A model generated the notes under the pieces. That model was not told where the DNA came from. It worked only from the letters and a program-made list of their open reading frames with translations, and ran no database searches. From Selenomonadaceae bacterium (GTDB lineage Bacteria > Bacillota > Negativicutes > Selenomonadales > Selenomonadaceae), in the NCBI GenBank assembly GCA_017428215.1, contig JAFRRH010000027.1, positions 1 through 46,218 on the forward strand: a stretch of DNA of 46,218 nt, in the 5' to 3' direction. Numbering within the stretch: position 1 is the first letter of the stretch; every line of letters starts with the position of its first letter. Made by a program: the position numbers and the translations under genes. Positions 32,919 to 43,506 of this stretch are shown one piece after another.

Positions 32919-35381
32919 TTATTTGACGACGATATTAATCAGCTTGTTCGGGACGGCGATAATTTTTATAATTTTTTTGCCAGCAGTAAGTTCTTCGACA
33001 CGAGGTAACGTCGGGGCAAGTTTTTCTAAATCATTTTTATTCAAGCCGACGGGAACTTTTACGTGCTCGCGGACTTTGCCGTTAATCTGAATGACGATTT
33101 CAATTTCCTCCTCGACAATCGCCGCCGCGTCATAAGTTACCCAACTTTGCTTGTGAACGTCGCCCTCGAAAAATTTGCTCCAAAGTTCGGCGGTAATGTG
33201 TGGCACGAACGGCGCAAGCATTAACAATAAATCTTTAGCAAGCTCGCGGGCAAGATTCGGATTAATCTTTTTGTCTTGGAAGGCGTGCATTGCGTTTACA
33301 AGCTCCATTAGCGCACTTATCGCTGTGTTAAATGCAAATCGGTCGCGAATATCTTCCGTGACTTTTTTTATTGTCTTGTGCAACGTGCGACGTAAATTCG
33401 TTTCTTCAGCTGTCAAAGCCTGCGCGGTGTCGGGAGATTTAATCGCGTCGTCAAAAATGTTTAGAATCCTCCACACACGATTTAAAAATCTGTACGAACC
33501 TTGAACGCCCTCATCGCTCCAATCTAAATCACGTTCGACGGGCGCGGCAAAAAGTATAAACAATCTCGCCGTGTCTGCGCCGTATTTGGAAATAATTTCT
33601 TCGGGACTGACGACGTTGCCAAGAGATTTGCTCATCTTCGCGCCGTCTTTAATAACCATGCCTTGCGTTAACAGATTTGCAAACGGCTCGTCGTAGTCAA
33701 GCAATTTGGCATCGCGCAAAACTTTAGTAAAAAATCGCGAGTAAAGCAAATGTAAAATCGCATGCTCAATGCCGCCGATATATTGGTCAACTGGACTCCA
33801 GTAATTAACTTTATCGCGGTCGAAGGGCATTTTATCGTTATGCGGATCGGTGTAGCGCATGTAGTACCAGCTTGAACAAATGAACGTGTCCATAGTGTCG
33901 GTTTCGCGGTGAGCATGTCCGCCGCATTTCGGGCAAGTGCATTCGTTAAACTTTTTGCTCGTCGATAACGGACTTAACGCGCCTTGCTTAAATTCTACGT
34001 CGTCAGGCAAGAGAACCGGCAAATCTTCTTCGGGAACTAAAACTTCGCCGCATTTATCGCAGTAGATTACGGGAATCGGCGCGCCCCAATAACGTTGACG
34101 GCTGATTAACCAGTCGCGCAGACGATAATTAATTTTCCGCGTGCCAAAACCTTTTTGCTCCGCGTAATCGATAATCGCCGAAATTGCCGCGTGCATTTCC
34201 ATTCCCGTAAATTTTCCGGAATTAATCAGCACGCCAACTTTATCGACATAAGCATTATCCATTTTATCAAAGTCAAGCGGCGTGTTTGGATTGTCGATAA
34301 CCCAAATTTTTTCGAGATTATATTTCGTGGCGAACATCCAATCGCGTTCGTCGTGAGTGGGGACGCCCATAACCGCGCCCGTGCCGTATTCAAACACAAC
34401 GTAATTTGTTATCCAAATTTGAACCTTGCCGCCGTTAAACGGATTGACGCAATAAAAGCCCGTGAAAATACCTTCCTTTTCGGATTCGCTTGACGTGCGC
34501 TCAATGTCGCTGTGTGCGCGGGCTTTATCGCAGAAATTTTTAAGTTCGTCGGCTTTGGGACTGTTGGCAAGAATTTTTTCAACCAGCGGGTGTTCAGGAG
34601 CCAACGCAAGGAAAGTTATACCAAACGACGTATCAGGGCGCGTGGTGTAGACAGAAATTTTTTCGTTGAGTTCGGGAACGTCAAAGGAAAATTCCAAACC
34701 TTCCGAACGTCCAATCCAATTTTCCTGCATAATCTTGACGCGAGTTGGCCAGCCCGTTAACTTGTCTAAATCGGCTAAAAGTTCATCAGCGTAATCAGTT
34801 ATCTTGAAAAACCATTGCGCCAAATTTTTCTTGTGAACTTCCGAATCACAACGCCAACATTTTCCGTCGATAACTTGTTCATTGGCAAGAACCGTGCCGC
34901 AAGTGTCACACCAGTTAACAGCGGCTTCTTTTTTATAGGCAAGCCCGCGTTTATAAAAAAGTTCAAACAGCCATTGCGTCCAACGATAATAATCTGCGCG
35001 GCAAGTTTCAACTTCACGCTCCCAATCGTAAGCCAACCCCATTGCCTTTTGTTGAGCCGTCATGTTTTTAATATTTGCAAACGTCCAATCGCCAGGCTTT
35101 ACTCCGTGAGCAATGGCGGCATTCTCTGCGGGCATACCGAACGCGTCAAATCCCATAGGGTGTAAAACATTGTAACCAGCCATCATGCGATAACGCGCCA
35201 CCACGTCGCCGATTGAATAGTTGCGAACGTGCCCCATATGCAAATTGCCGGAAGGATACGGGAACATTTCCAGCGCGTAATATTTCGGGCGCGTGCTGTC
35301 TTCCGTCGTGCGATAATAATCCGGCGCGTTCCAAACTTGTTGCCATTTCTTTTCGATTTCTTGTGGATTATATTTTTCCAT
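32919..35381 (-). CDS. leuS: Leucyl-tRNA synthetase
   Basis: LeuS charges tRNA-Leu. The 820-residue bacterial-type enzyme shows the HIGH motif in [15 protein letters not shown] (about residues 37-51), the editing domain with [19 protein letters not shown], the zinc-type Cys pattern ([13 protein letters not shown] and [10 protein letters not shown]) and KMSKSLGNV near residue 605. The ATG at 35381 follows aggaggcg. It lies 59 bases after comF, leaving no room for a T-box leader, so regulation must come from the comF promoter or read-through. Confidence 0.97.
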   Translation of the reverse strand: MEKYNPQEIEKKWQQVWNAPDYYRTTEDSTRPKYYALEMFPYPSGNLHMGHVRNYSIGDVVARYRMMAGYNVLHPMGFDAFGMPAENAAIAHGVKPGDWTFANIKNMTAQQKAMGLAYDWEREVETCRADYYRWTQWLFELFYKRGLAYKKEAAVNWCDTCGTVLANEQVIDGKCWRCDSEVHKKNLAQWFFKITDYADELLADLDKLTGWPTRVKIMQENWIGRSEGLEFSFDVPELNEKISVYTTRPDTSFGITFLALAPEHPLVEKILANSPKADELKNFCDKARAHSDIERTSSESEKEGIFTGFYCVNPFNGGKVQIWITNYVVFEYGTGAVMGVPTHDERDWMFATKYNLEKIWVIDNPNTPLDFDKMDNAYVDKVGVLINSGKFTGMEMHAAISAIIDYAEQKGFGTRKINYRLRDWLISRQRYWGAPIPVIYCDKCGEVLVPEEDLPVLLPDDVEFKQGALSPLSTSKKFNECTCPKCGGHAHRETDTMDTFICSSWYYMRYTDPHNDKMPFDRDKVNYWSPVDQYIGGIEHAILHLLYSRFFTKVLRDAKLLDYDEPFANLLTQGMVIKDGAKMSKSLGNVVSPEEIISKYGADTARLFILFAAPVERDLDWSDEGVQGSYRFLNRVWRILNIFDDAIKSPDTAQALTAEETNLRRTLHKTIKKVTEDIRDRFAFNTAISALMELVNAMHAFQDKKINPNLARELAKDLLLMLAPFVPHITAELWSKFFEGDVHKQSWVTYDAAAIVEEEIEIVIQINGKVREHVKVPVGLNKNDLEKLAPTLPRVEELTAGKKIIKIIAVPNKLINIVVK

Positions 35382-35440
35382 TCAATTCGCCTCCTGTTAA
35401 ACGCCGCATATTATATCAGTCTGCGCGAAAAATTAAAAGC

Positions 35441-36121
35441 TTAACTAAAATTATCGTTAAAATCTGCCGCGAAAGCCATAACAAAAATTTTCTCCGCGCC
35501 GAGTGATTTCAAAACTTTAGCGCACTCTCTACAAGTCGTGCCCGTCGTGAAAATGTCATCAACAATTAAAATATTTTTCCCGCGCAGATTAATTTTCTCC
35601 GCCGCCGCAAATACTCCGTTTAAAATTTTTTCGCGTTCAGCTTTGCCAAGTTTGTAAAGCTTTGGTGTAGGTTGCGTTCTTATCAAAAAATTTCTTAGTG
35701 GCAAGTTCTTCTTAGCCAACCAATCGCCAAATATTTTCTCCGTCTGATTAAAGCCGCGCTCTTTAAATCGCTCTTGATGAAGTGGCACTGGTACAGCGAA
35801 ATCTACGCCGCTTAATATCTGTAAAATTTCTTTGCGCTCTGAAACGTCGTCGAGGATTTTTTTCATCGGCGGCAGGACGTTAAGATTATTATCGAATTTG
35901 AGCTTGCGGAGCAAATCTCGCGAGCCGTCTCGATATTTCGTTACTCGTAAAACTTTATCCAAAGGCGCAAGTTTTCTATCGTAAAAATCTACGCGCAAAA
36001 TTTTTTCCTCGCACGCCGCGCAGAGTTGATAGCGTTCCTCGACGATCTCGCGGCAATTCGGACATCTCGGCGGAAATAAAAAATATTTTAACGCCGCCCA
36101 TAGCTCAAGCAAGTAATTCAT
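35441..36121 (-). CDS. comF: ComF-family phosphoribosyltransferase-like protein
   Basis: The 226-residue protein begins with a CPNC/CAAC zinc-binding motif (residues 19-22 and 34-37) and has a C-terminal PRPP-binding motif ILIVDDIFTTGTTCRECA. ComF proteins take part in natural transformation in several bacteria, but many homologues are of unknown use. The block VPVPLHQERFKERGFNQTE is characteristic. The ATG at 36121 diverges from the BREX-like operon, and leuS follows. Confidence 0.9.
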   Translation of the reverse strand: MNYLLELWAALKYFLFPPRCPNCREIVEERYQLCAACEEKILRVDFYDRKLAPLDKVLRVTKYRDGSRDLLRKLKFDNNLNVLPPMKKILDDVSERKEILQILSGVDFAVPVPLHQERFKERGFNQTEKIFGDWLAKKNLPLRNFLIRTQPTPKLYKLGKAEREKILNGVFAAAEKINLRGKNILIVDDIFTTGTTCRECAKVLKSLGAEKIFVMAFAADFNDNFS

Positions 36122-36134
36122 AATGTCCCCCTTC

Positions 36135-36163
36135 GTGACAATTTAATTTCTTTATACTATAAT
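36135..36163 (+). promoter_or_regulatory. Predicted strong promoter of the BREX-like operon
   Basis: GTGACA (36135-36140) and a consensus TATAAT (36158-36163) are separated by 17 bases, and the first ATG of the operon follows at 36196. It lies inside the 74-base divergent spacer shared with comF. Confidence 0.7.
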
Positions 36164-36195
36164 TTGAGGCAAAAATTTTTTTAGGGTGGTGTGCA

Positions 36196-37002
36196 ATGCA
36201 AGATAAGGTTAATAATGTTATCGAGATTATAAAAAATAATTTTCCAAACGGAATACGCGACGACTTTATTGACACCAACAGGGTTTGTAAAATTTATTCG
36301 GCGAATTATCCGGACGAAAATATTACGCGAAATTTTGTTGCCGTTGCCATTCGTGCAAATGGAATTGAAGACGGCGGACGATTTTATTTTATTTCCAACG
36401 ATAATGTCGAGGAGATTCGGCGTTTTATTGGCGAAATTTTAAGAGCAAATTCAATGGCTTATTATACCAAAATTTATGAAAAGCACTCGGATTTTTTTGC
36501 CGCCATGAATATTTTTTCGCCGGACGTTTTGAAAAAAATTTTGCAAACGGCTGTTGGCGGTCATTTTTATTTTCCAGAATTCTGCTCGCGCTCATCGAAG
36601 AAAGCAAAACATCTTGATTACGAAGAAATTCCTAAACTTTTTATGAAGGCAAAAAAATCTTTGTCGCTTGACGATTTGCAAGAAAAGTTGCCTTACGTCC
36701 CGTCCGAAAAAATTTCAGCAGTGCTCGCCGATACGACAATATATTTGCCGACGACTAACGGCAGATATATTTTAGCTTCCAATATCCAATTCGACACCGA
36801 CGAGATTGACGCCGCTAAAAAGCAAATTGCTCTGTGCATTGACAAGTTGGGTTATGCCATTCCCGAAGATTATAGCTTAGTGTCAAACTTCGCGCTCAAT
36901 CCCGAACTTGCCGAAAAAGATATGCGCAACATTATCTACGAAAAATTTTTCTCTGCTGACTTCACTAAGCGCGGCAAGAAGCTGTTGCGGAGGCGCAGGT
37001 AA
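36196..37002 (+). CDS. Unrecognised 268-residue protein, first gene of the BREX-like operon
   Basis: I do not recognise the family. The protein looks like a series of small winged-helix-type units: VNNVIEIIKNNFPNGIRDDF with FYFISNDNVEEIRRF (about 1-80), then a middle part with SLDDLQEKLPYVPSEKISAV and TTIYLPTTNGRYILA. It ends in a very basic tail, KRGKKLLRRRR. A role as a regulator or a DNA-binding subunit of the defence system would suit this, but is inference. ATG 36196 follows agggtggtg, 33 bases after the promoter. The PAPS-reductase-like gene begins 5 bases after its stop. Confidence 0.7.
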   Translation: MQDKVNNVIEIIKNNFPNGIRDDFIDTNRVCKIYSANYPDENITRNFVAVAIRANGIEDGGRFYFISNDNVEEIRRFIGEILRANSMAYYTKIYEKHSDFFAAMNIFSPDVLKKILQTAVGGHFYFPEFCSRSSKKAKHLDYEEIPKLFMKAKKSLSLDDLQEKLPYVPSEKISAVLADTTIYLPTTNGRYILASNIQFDTDEIDAAKKQIALCIDKLGYAIPEDYSLVSNFALNPELAEKDMRNIIYEKFFSADFTKRGKKLLRRRR

Positions 37003-37006
37003 TAAA

Positions 37007-39289
37007 ATGTACGCTTATACTTTCGACGAAGAGACCGGCGGCATTTTGCTGACTGATACCGAATCTCCGATGTCTAAGGAGCCGCGTCCCGTTTACGCCG
37101 AAGAGATGAATATTTTGGGCTTTGACAGCCGTTGGCACTACGAAAATCAAAATGACGTTCCATATCTTTGGGCGGAGGCGAGCAACTATTTTTATCGCGG
37201 GAAAAAAATTGCCGTCGTCAAGGGCGGTTCTCTTTACGAAAAACCACAGCTTGAATTCGTTGAGGAAGACGGCTTGCCGCAAGGTGAAACGCTCCTGCCC
37301 GTTGACTTAAAGAAAATGTCCACGAAAAATTTTGAGCTTATGGAGAACTTGCGCCAGGCGACCATTAAGCGCATTTACAACTATTGGCGGCGTATGCACA
37401 AGCGGCTTGATTGTTTTCACGTGGCGTTCAGCGGCGGCAAGGATTCTGTCGTTCTGTTGGATTTGGTTAAGCACGCTTTGCCGAAGGCGTCTTTTATTGT
37501 TGTCTTCGGTGATACGCATATGGAATTTCCTGACACGTACAAAATTGTTGACGCGGTGGAAAAACAATGCAAGGCTGAAGGTATCGGCTTTTATCGCGCC
37601 GCGTCGAAGATGTTGCCCGAAGAGAGCTGGAAACTTTTTGGTGCGCCGTCAAGAAATCTGCGCTGGTGTTGCGGTGTACATAAAGCCGCCCCGCAACCTT
37701 TGAAAATCCGCGAGATTTTGGGGAAGCCAGATTATGTAGGAGCGGCATTTGTGGGAGTTCGTAGTCATGAAAGTTTATCACGTTCAGAATATGACGTTGA
37801 GAATATCGGCATGAAACAACGCGGGCAATATTCGCACAACTCAATTTTAGAATGGAGTTCGGCGGAAATTTGGACTTATATTTTTATGCACGCCTTGCCC
37901 ATTAACGAAACTTATAAGAAAGGCAATTCCCGCGCAGGTTGTTTATTCTGTCCTCTTGCAAGTAGTAAAAATAATTTTTTCAAAATGCAGGTATATAAAC
38001 AAGCAATAGAGAAATATATTTCGCTTACGTTTTCTGTTTTAAATTCGGATAATGTAGACGATTCGTATGTCAAAGGTGGTGCTTGGATAGTTCGCAGAAG
38101 TGGCAGAGATTTAAAAAATGCCGTGACAAATTACCGCGAAGAAATCTTCGACGATTATTTTTATATCACAGTCACGGCTCCGAAAACTGATTGGCGCGAG
38201 TGGATTAAAACTATTGGTGAACCCGCTTTTCCCTACGAAGTCAGCGAATCGGAAGATAAAACTATCGTCGCTAAAGTTAAAGCCGTCTACGATAAATCGC
38301 CCGCTATGAAAGTTTTAAAATCAGTCTTTCACAAAGTGGCGGCGTGCGTCGATTGCGGAGTTTGTGAATCAAATTGTAGACACGGCGCAATTTCTTTCAA
38401 AGACGGCTTGCACATTGACGAAAAAAAATGCGTCCACTGTCTGCAATGTCATAGTATAGAAAACGGCTGTCATTTATATGATTCTACACGTACTACAAAA
38501 GAAGGAAGTGATAATAAATTGAAAGGTTTAAATGTTTTTAATACTCATGCGCCTAAAATGGAATGGATAAAATTTTTCTTCGACAAAGGCAATGATTTTT
38601 TTACATTAAATAAAATGGGAGAACCTCAAGTAAAAAGTTTCAAACATTTTTTGATTGATTCTGAACTGATAGATAGCAAAAATTTAAAAATCTCGAAAAC
38701 TTTTCACCTTGTGCAACGAATAGGTGTAAATAGTGCGACGGCGTGGGGGTTGATTCTCGTCAATCTCGTTTACAATAATAAGCAAATTAGATGGTATGTA
38801 GACAATATGCCGATTGGACAAATATTTTCAGCTAAAGAAATCAAAGAAAAGCTAATCTCTATGGAAATTTCTACTGTAAATTCAGCACATATTACTTCAG
38901 CGTTTAAGCGGCTGTGTGAAATTCCGCTTGGCACCGAATTAAATTTTGGAGAGACGACGAGCGACGGGAAAAATCTTTCTACGTTGAAGCGCACAAAGGC
39001 GAAGATAGACGACGGGCGAGTTGTCCTGTACGCACTGTATAAATTCGCGGAGGCGGCGGACGGTTGGTATCAATTCAATTTGTCGCGGCTTATGAGCGAT
39101 TCTGATTCGGCGGGTGTTAGTCCAGTAAAAATTTTCGGCATTGAGCGCGAGGAAATGCAACAGTTTTTAAACGGGCTGTCAGCAAATTATCCCGACTTCA
39201 TCAGCGCGACTTTCACGCACGACCTTGAAAAAATTTCGCTCGTCGCAGAAAAGACTTCGCAGGACGTTTTGAATTTGTTTGACCGTTAA
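37007..39289 (+). CDS. brxP: PAPS-reductase-like PP-loop protein with ferredoxin-like module (BrxP-like)
   Basis: The 760-residue protein has an N-terminal region of about 130 residues, then a PP-loop domain with FSGGKDSVVLLDL (SGGKDS at 142-147) and the Cys pairs WCCGVHK and GCLFCP seen in PAPS-reductase/DndC relatives. Near residues 446-485 eight cysteines (CVDCGVCESNC and CVHCLQCHSIENGC) fit a 4Fe-4S module. The last 270 residues are of unknown type, possibly related to DUF4007. BREX type 4 systems include a PAPS-reductase-domain protein (BrxP). Bases about 37970-38920 are AT-richer than the rest. The ATG at 37007 has a ggaggcgcagg site; the frame upstream of it overlaps the previous gene and was rejected. 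Confidence 0.82.
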   Translation: MYAYTFDEETGGILLTDTESPMSKEPRPVYAEEMNILGFDSRWHYENQNDVPYLWAEASNYFYRGKKIAVVKGGSLYEKPQLEFVEEDGLPQGETLLPVDLKKMSTKNFELMENLRQATIKRIYNYWRRMHKRLDCFHVAFSGGKDSVVLLDLVKHALPKASFIVVFGDTHMEFPDTYKIVDAVEKQCKAEGIGFYRAASKMLPEESWKLFGAPSRNLRWCCGVHKAAPQPLKIREILGKPDYVGAAFVGVRSHESLSRSEYDVENIGMKQRGQYSHNSILEWSSAEIWTYIFMHALPINETYKKGNSRAGCLFCPLASSKNNFFKMQVYKQAIEKYISLTFSVLNSDNVDDSYVKGGAWIVRRSGRDLKNAVTNYREEIFDDYFYITVTAPKTDWREWIKTIGEPAFPYEVSESEDKTIVAKVKAVYDKSPAMKVLKSVFHKVAACVDCGVCESNCRHGAISFKDGLHIDEKKCVHCLQCHSIENGCHLYDSTRTTKEGSDNKLKGLNVFNTHAPKMEWIKFFFDKGNDFFTLNKMGEPQVKSFKHFLIDSELIDSKNLKISKTFHLVQRIGVNSATAWGLILVNLVYNNKQIRWYVDNMPIGQIFSAKEIKEKLISMEISTVNSAHITSAFKRLCEIPLGTELNFGETTSDGKNLSTLKRTKAKIDDGRVVLYALYKFAEAADGWYQFNLSRLMSDSDSAGVSPVKIFGIEREEMQQFLNGLSANYPDFISATFTHDLEKISLVAEKTSQDVLNLFDR

Positions 39290-39301
39290 GGAGGGACGGC
39301 G

Positions 39302-42300
39302 TTGTCATACGAACCCAATAAATATTTTGAGTATTTCGTGATAGATGAGGGCTATTACCCTGAAATTAACGAAAGCTCCATTAAAGACCCGAAAAATAAA
39401 TGGCAGTTTACATTTCCGCACAAGGATATTGTCGCACTGTTGAAGTTGACGGAGCGGGCGTTGTCGCGTTCGGAAAAGAAAAGTCTGTGGCTGGAAGGCT
39501 CCTACGGAACGGGCAAATCGCGAATTCTCTGGATGATGCAAAATCTTTTGTCGTGTTCGGAAGAAGACTTCGACGCCTATTTTAACGAGTATGACAATCT
39601 GCGCGGGGAAATCGATTTGCGCGAAAGGCTCCGCACCATACGCAACGGCAAAGTCGTCACGGCTACCCGCTACGCTACCGGCGACATAACCTCCACGCAA
39701 AAGCTAATCTTTGCTGTATTCGAGAGTTTAACCGCCGCACTCAAAAAGAATGGTTGCAAATTCGACGGAGCAAAAACTCTGCGCGGCAAAATCGCAAGTT
39801 GGCTTGAATCCGATAAAGCAAATTTGGAACTGTTCCGCGCCAAAATTCAAAAGCCCGAATATCGCATGTCGGCAACTTTGGCGAACAGGACGGCGGAAGA
39901 AATTATCGAACGGCTGAAAAATCCTCAAGCCACCGTTTCACAGCTCGTTGAAGATATTTTGAAACTCGGCGAGCGGGAAGGTATCCTCGCGTTCAATATC
40001 AACATGAAGGAATTGACCGAGTGGATTGCCGAAGTCATCGCCGAAAACAATTTAAAGGCGATTATTTTATTTTGGGACGAGTTCTCCAAGTTCTTTGGCA
40101 ACAACCGTAATAATCTTGACGAATTTCAGCGGCTGGCGGAGCTGTCGAATATCGCGCCGTTTTATTTGTTTATTGCAACGCATAAATCTGATAGCCTTGC
40201 CGGTGAGGGCGACCAAGCCTTCCGCATTGTCAGCGACAGATTTACGCATATGAATATCACCATGCCCGACAATATCGCCCTTGAACTCGTCGGGCACGCG
40301 CTGAAAGTTAAAGATGTTGCCAAAAATGAATGGAACCAAATTTCCGCCGCGTTGAGAGACCGAACAGCTATTCCGCGAAAAGTCGTTATGGACTTTGTTA
40401 AAATTCGCAACGCAAAAGTTTTAACTGATATTTTGCCGATTCACCCGATAACCGTAATTTTGCTGAAAAATCTTGCGTCTTACTTCGCCTCCAATCAGCG
40501 GAGCATTTTTAATTTCATAAAGAATAGCGACCCGAATATTAAAGCGTTCCAAGAATTTATCGCGACGAAAAGCCCCGAAAACGGCGACCTTCTGACGATA
40601 GATTATCTGTGGAATTTTTTTTACGAGAGCGGCACGGACGAACACGGCGGCAACGTCGGGCGCATGAATTTAAAGCAGTCGATTCGCGCAATTCTCGACT
40701 CCTACACGCTAAACAAAGACCGATTAAATCTCGACGAACAAGTTGTTGTGAAAACGATTTTGCTGTTCCAAGCTATTGACCAAGAATCAGGCGGTAGCGT
40801 TGACATTTTCCACCCGACGGAAAAAAATTTGGAACTTGCCTTTACTGGCGTCGCCGATATGGAGAACGGACGCGCTGTCACTATTGCTAATGATTTGGTT
40901 CGCAAGGAAATTTTATTCAAAAAGCCGGGCAGACCTGGCGAGGCTGATACTTTTGCGGCAATGGCTATAGGCGGCGATTTTGCGGAAATTGAGCGGCTGA
41001 AAAAATCTATTGCCGACACCGTTAAGACTTCCGAGCTTGTGGAAAATGCCAAGTTGCTTGAAACGATAACTCTTACGGCGTCGCAAAAATTTCGCTATGT
41101 TCTGTATGCTGTGACCGCCGATAATTTCACGCTAACAATAAACCGAATCACTAACGAAAAGGAAGATTATCGAATCAATGCGATTGTCTGCTTTGCACGC
41201 AACGAGGACGAGCAGAATAAACTTTACAATCTTATCAGCGGCGCGATTCGCAACGAACGCTATCACAGGCTAGTTTTTATAGACGCCTCGTCGAACTTGA
41301 TAAACCGTGAAGTTTTTACGCGCTGGATTGAAAACTCCGCCAACGAAAAATATTGGCGCGGTAAAGAACCTTCCCTTGCCGACAAAATGAAAAATAATGC
41401 CGCCGATTGTCTAAAGGAATGGTATAACTCTTTTGCGGGCGGCTCTTTTGTCTACTACCCCGCGACGAAAAATGCTAAAGAAGAACGCAAGGGCATTTCC
41501 TGCCAGAGTGCAGACAAAATCACCGACGAGTTTAAAGATAACGTTCGCCGCCTTTATCCTTATACTTTCGACAACGCAAATATTACTGACACGCTTTTTT
41601 TGTCTACCAATCTGAAAAAACTTTCTGAGGTTGGAATAAAGCAGGAAGAATTTTCCATGCTCAAGGCGAATTCGATTAAAGTTGTTTTGCGCGACGCTTG
41701 GCAGATGTCCGATAAGTACTGGGAAGTTTATCCCAACGCAAATATTTCGCGCTTGAAAATCAAACTTGACGCGCTGATTAAAAGCGAGATTGAAAAGAAT
41801 TCTAACATTGCGTTCGATGATATTTTTGCGTTTTTGATTGAACGCGGATTTATGCCGGTGAATATTTATGCGTTTTTGACGGGTTTTTTGCTGAAAGAAT
41901 ACGCCGGCGATCCTTACAGATTTAGCGCGGGTATCGACGGCAATTTAGGCGGCGCAATGAGCGTTCAGAAGTTGGCGGAATGTATTAACGAGAGTATCAA
42001 GCAAGCACTTTCGCCGGTAAGAAATTATCGCCCAAAATATTTAGAAATTATGTCGCCAAATCAGCGGCAGTTTATGTTATTTGCGTCGGAAATTTTCGGC
42101 GTAGTGGAAGATGTTTCCGTTGAGCAGAGTGCGCAAAAACTTCGCTTGAAACTCAAAAATTTAGGTTATCCGCTGTGGTGCTACGTCGAGGCGGCGGAAG
42201 ATAATTACAAAGATTTTTTACAGCTACTAACAGAAATTGCCAATTCAAAGCAAGCGGTTAGCGTTTCTACGTTGGCGGAGCGTGCCGGACAATTTTTAAC

Positions 42301-43504
42301 AAATAATCTCGTGTCCTTTGACGATTTAAAAATTTTCTTGACGGCTCAAAAGGGTTGCGAAATTTTTACCGACTTCGTTAAAAGTTTTGCGGACGGAATA
42401 ATTTTTGAGTTGGCTGAACAAATTGGTATAGAAAATCCCGTTGCCGAATGTCAAAGACGAATAACCGCCGGCGACGGAATTTGGTTGCACGATAAAGAAA
42501 CCGCAATAGACGATTTGAAAAAATTGATTATCGACTGGAAAATTGTCGCTGAAAGTCATAAATTCGGCATTGACGGCAAGTCTTTTAATGGCTGTGTAAA
42601 AAATTGGGCGGATTATTGCCGGTTCAATTTAAAAATTCCTGCTGACGTAATGGGCGATTATTATCCGGCGATAAAAAATTTCTTCGCGCTCTTGAAAGAA
42701 ATTTGCGAGCGTAGCGACATTCCACAAAGCAAACGAGAAAATTTTTTACAACAGCTTATCGACAACGCCGAAATTATTCAGGAGGCAATTTCCGAGCCGC
42801 TTAAGATTTTGCGCGATAAATATTACTATCAGCTAATCGGCTTAAACGACGAGGAAATTAAAGAGTTGCATAGTTGTCTGCCAAATAGTTCGTTTACCGA
42901 TTCAACGGGACGTTGCCACAAAAACGTTGACGAGTTTGCAAAGAAAATTAAAAGTAAACAGCTGAAGAATAATTTGCTGGATTTGTGGCAAAAGATTGCC
43001 GGAAATAATTCGCCGCGTGAATGGTCTAAAGTTCACCGCACGCCGATTTTGGCAATGGTTCCGCAGTCGGAGCAAGAGGCGGCTAAAAAACTTTTTAATG
43101 TCATAATGGCAAATGCGCCAGACGAAAAAGATGTTCAATTCGCGATTGATTATCTGGAAAAGCAACCGTCGTATTTTGGAGCGTTCAATGATAATCGACA
43201 AATCGAAAGGGCTTTCCGCATGGCAATTATTGATGAAGATTCTCGCGTCTTGCTTGACGACAATAACGAAGTTCGCGATGAGCTGGAACGGAAATTTCCT
43301 GGCGACGCTTATCAATGGTACCCTAATCTCCGCGTGAAAGAAATCGTTAAAAAATTTGCCGAGAATAAATATTACAGCGGCGGAGCTTGCGACAAAGTTA
43401 CGGCGCGAGTTATGCGAATGTCCAACGAGGACGCGAAAAAACTTCTGATTGAATTGCTGGATAAAAATTACGAAGTTGGCTTGAAACTTTTAAGGGAGTC
43501 TTGA
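39302..43504 (+). CDS. brxC: Large P-loop ATPase, BrxC/PglY-like
   Basis: The 1400-residue protein carries Walker A GSYGTGKS (66-73) in LWLEGSYGTGKSRILWMM and a Walker B FWDEF (257-261) followed by SKFFGNNRNNLDEFQRL. FYLFIATHKSDSL may be the sensor region, and there is an extended helical C-terminal part. BREX systems always encode such an ATPase (BrxC or PglY) next to PglZ. Start is TTG at 39302 with an aaggaggg site. The stop overlaps the region just before the PglZ gene. There is no visible frame break in 4.2 kb, so the gene appears intact. Confidence 0.82.
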   Translation: MSYEPNKYFEYFVIDEGYYPEINESSIKDPKNKWQFTFPHKDIVALLKLTERALSRSEKKSLWLEGSYGTGKSRILWMMQNLLSCSEEDFDAYFNEYDNLRGEIDLRERLRTIRNGKVVTATRYATGDITSTQKLIFAVFESLTAALKKNGCKFDGAKTLRGKIASWLESDKANLELFRAKIQKPEYRMSATLANRTAEEIIERLKNPQATVSQLVEDILKLGEREGILAFNINMKELTEWIAEVIAENNLKAIILFWDEFSKFFGNNRNNLDEFQRLAELSNIAPFYLFIATHKSDSLAGEGDQAFRIVSDRFTHMNITMPDNIALELVGHALKVKDVAKNEWNQISAALRDRTAIPRKVVMDFVKIRNAKVLTDILPIHPITVILLKNLASYFASNQRSIFNFIKNSDPNIKAFQEFIATKSPENGDLLTIDYLWNFFYESGTDEHGGNVGRMNLKQSIRAILDSYTLNKDRLNLDEQVVVKTILLFQAIDQESGGSVDIFHPTEKNLELAFTGVADMENGRAVTIANDLVRKEILFKKPGRPGEADTFAAMAIGGDFAEIERLKKSIADTVKTSELVENAKLLETITLTASQKFRYVLYAVTADNFTLTINRITNEKEDYRINAIVCFARNEDEQNKLYNLISGAIRNERYHRLVFIDASSNLINREVFTRWIENSANEKYWRGKEPSLADKMKNNAADCLKEWYNSFAGGSFVYYPATKNAKEERKGISCQSADKITDEFKDNVRRLYPYTFDNANITDTLFLSTNLKKLSEVGIKQEEFSMLKANSIKVVLRDAWQMSDKYWEVYPNANISRLKIKLDALIKSEIEKNSNIAFDDIFAFLIERGFMPVNIYAFLTGFLLKEYAGDPYRFSAGIDGNLGGAMSVQKLAECINESIKQALSPVRNYRPKYLEIMSPNQRQFMLFASEIFGVVEDVSVEQSAQKLRLKLKNLGYPLWCYVEAAEDNYKDFLQLLTEIANSKQAVSVSTLAERAGQFLTNNLVSFDDLKIFLTAQKGCEIFTDFVKSFADGIIFELAEQIGIENPVAECQRRITAGDGIWLHDKETAIDDLKKLIIDWKIVAESHKFGIDGKSFNGCVKNWADYCRFNLKIPADVMGDYYPAIKNFFALLKEICERSDIPQSKRENFLQQLIDNAEIIQEAISEPLKILRDKYYYQLIGLNDEEIKELHSCLPNSSFTDSTGRCHKNVDEFAKKIKSKQLKNNLLDLWQKIAGNNSPREWSKVHRTPILAMVPQSEQEAAKKLFNVIMANAPDEKDVQFAIDYLEKQPSYFGAFNDNRQIERAFRMAIIDEDSRVLLDDNNEVRDELERKFPGDAYQWYPNLRVKEIVKKFAENKYYSGGACDKVTARVMRMSNEDAKKLLIELLDKNYEVGLKLLRES

Positions 43505-43506
43505 GA

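Noticed and set aside
35382..35440. T-box leader before leuS
   Set aside because: Only 59 bases separate comF and leuS, too short for a T-box.
36908..37006. Upstream extension of the PAPS-reductase-like gene
   Set aside because: It overlaps the end of the preceding gene in another frame and lacks a ribosome site; the ATG at 37007 has one.
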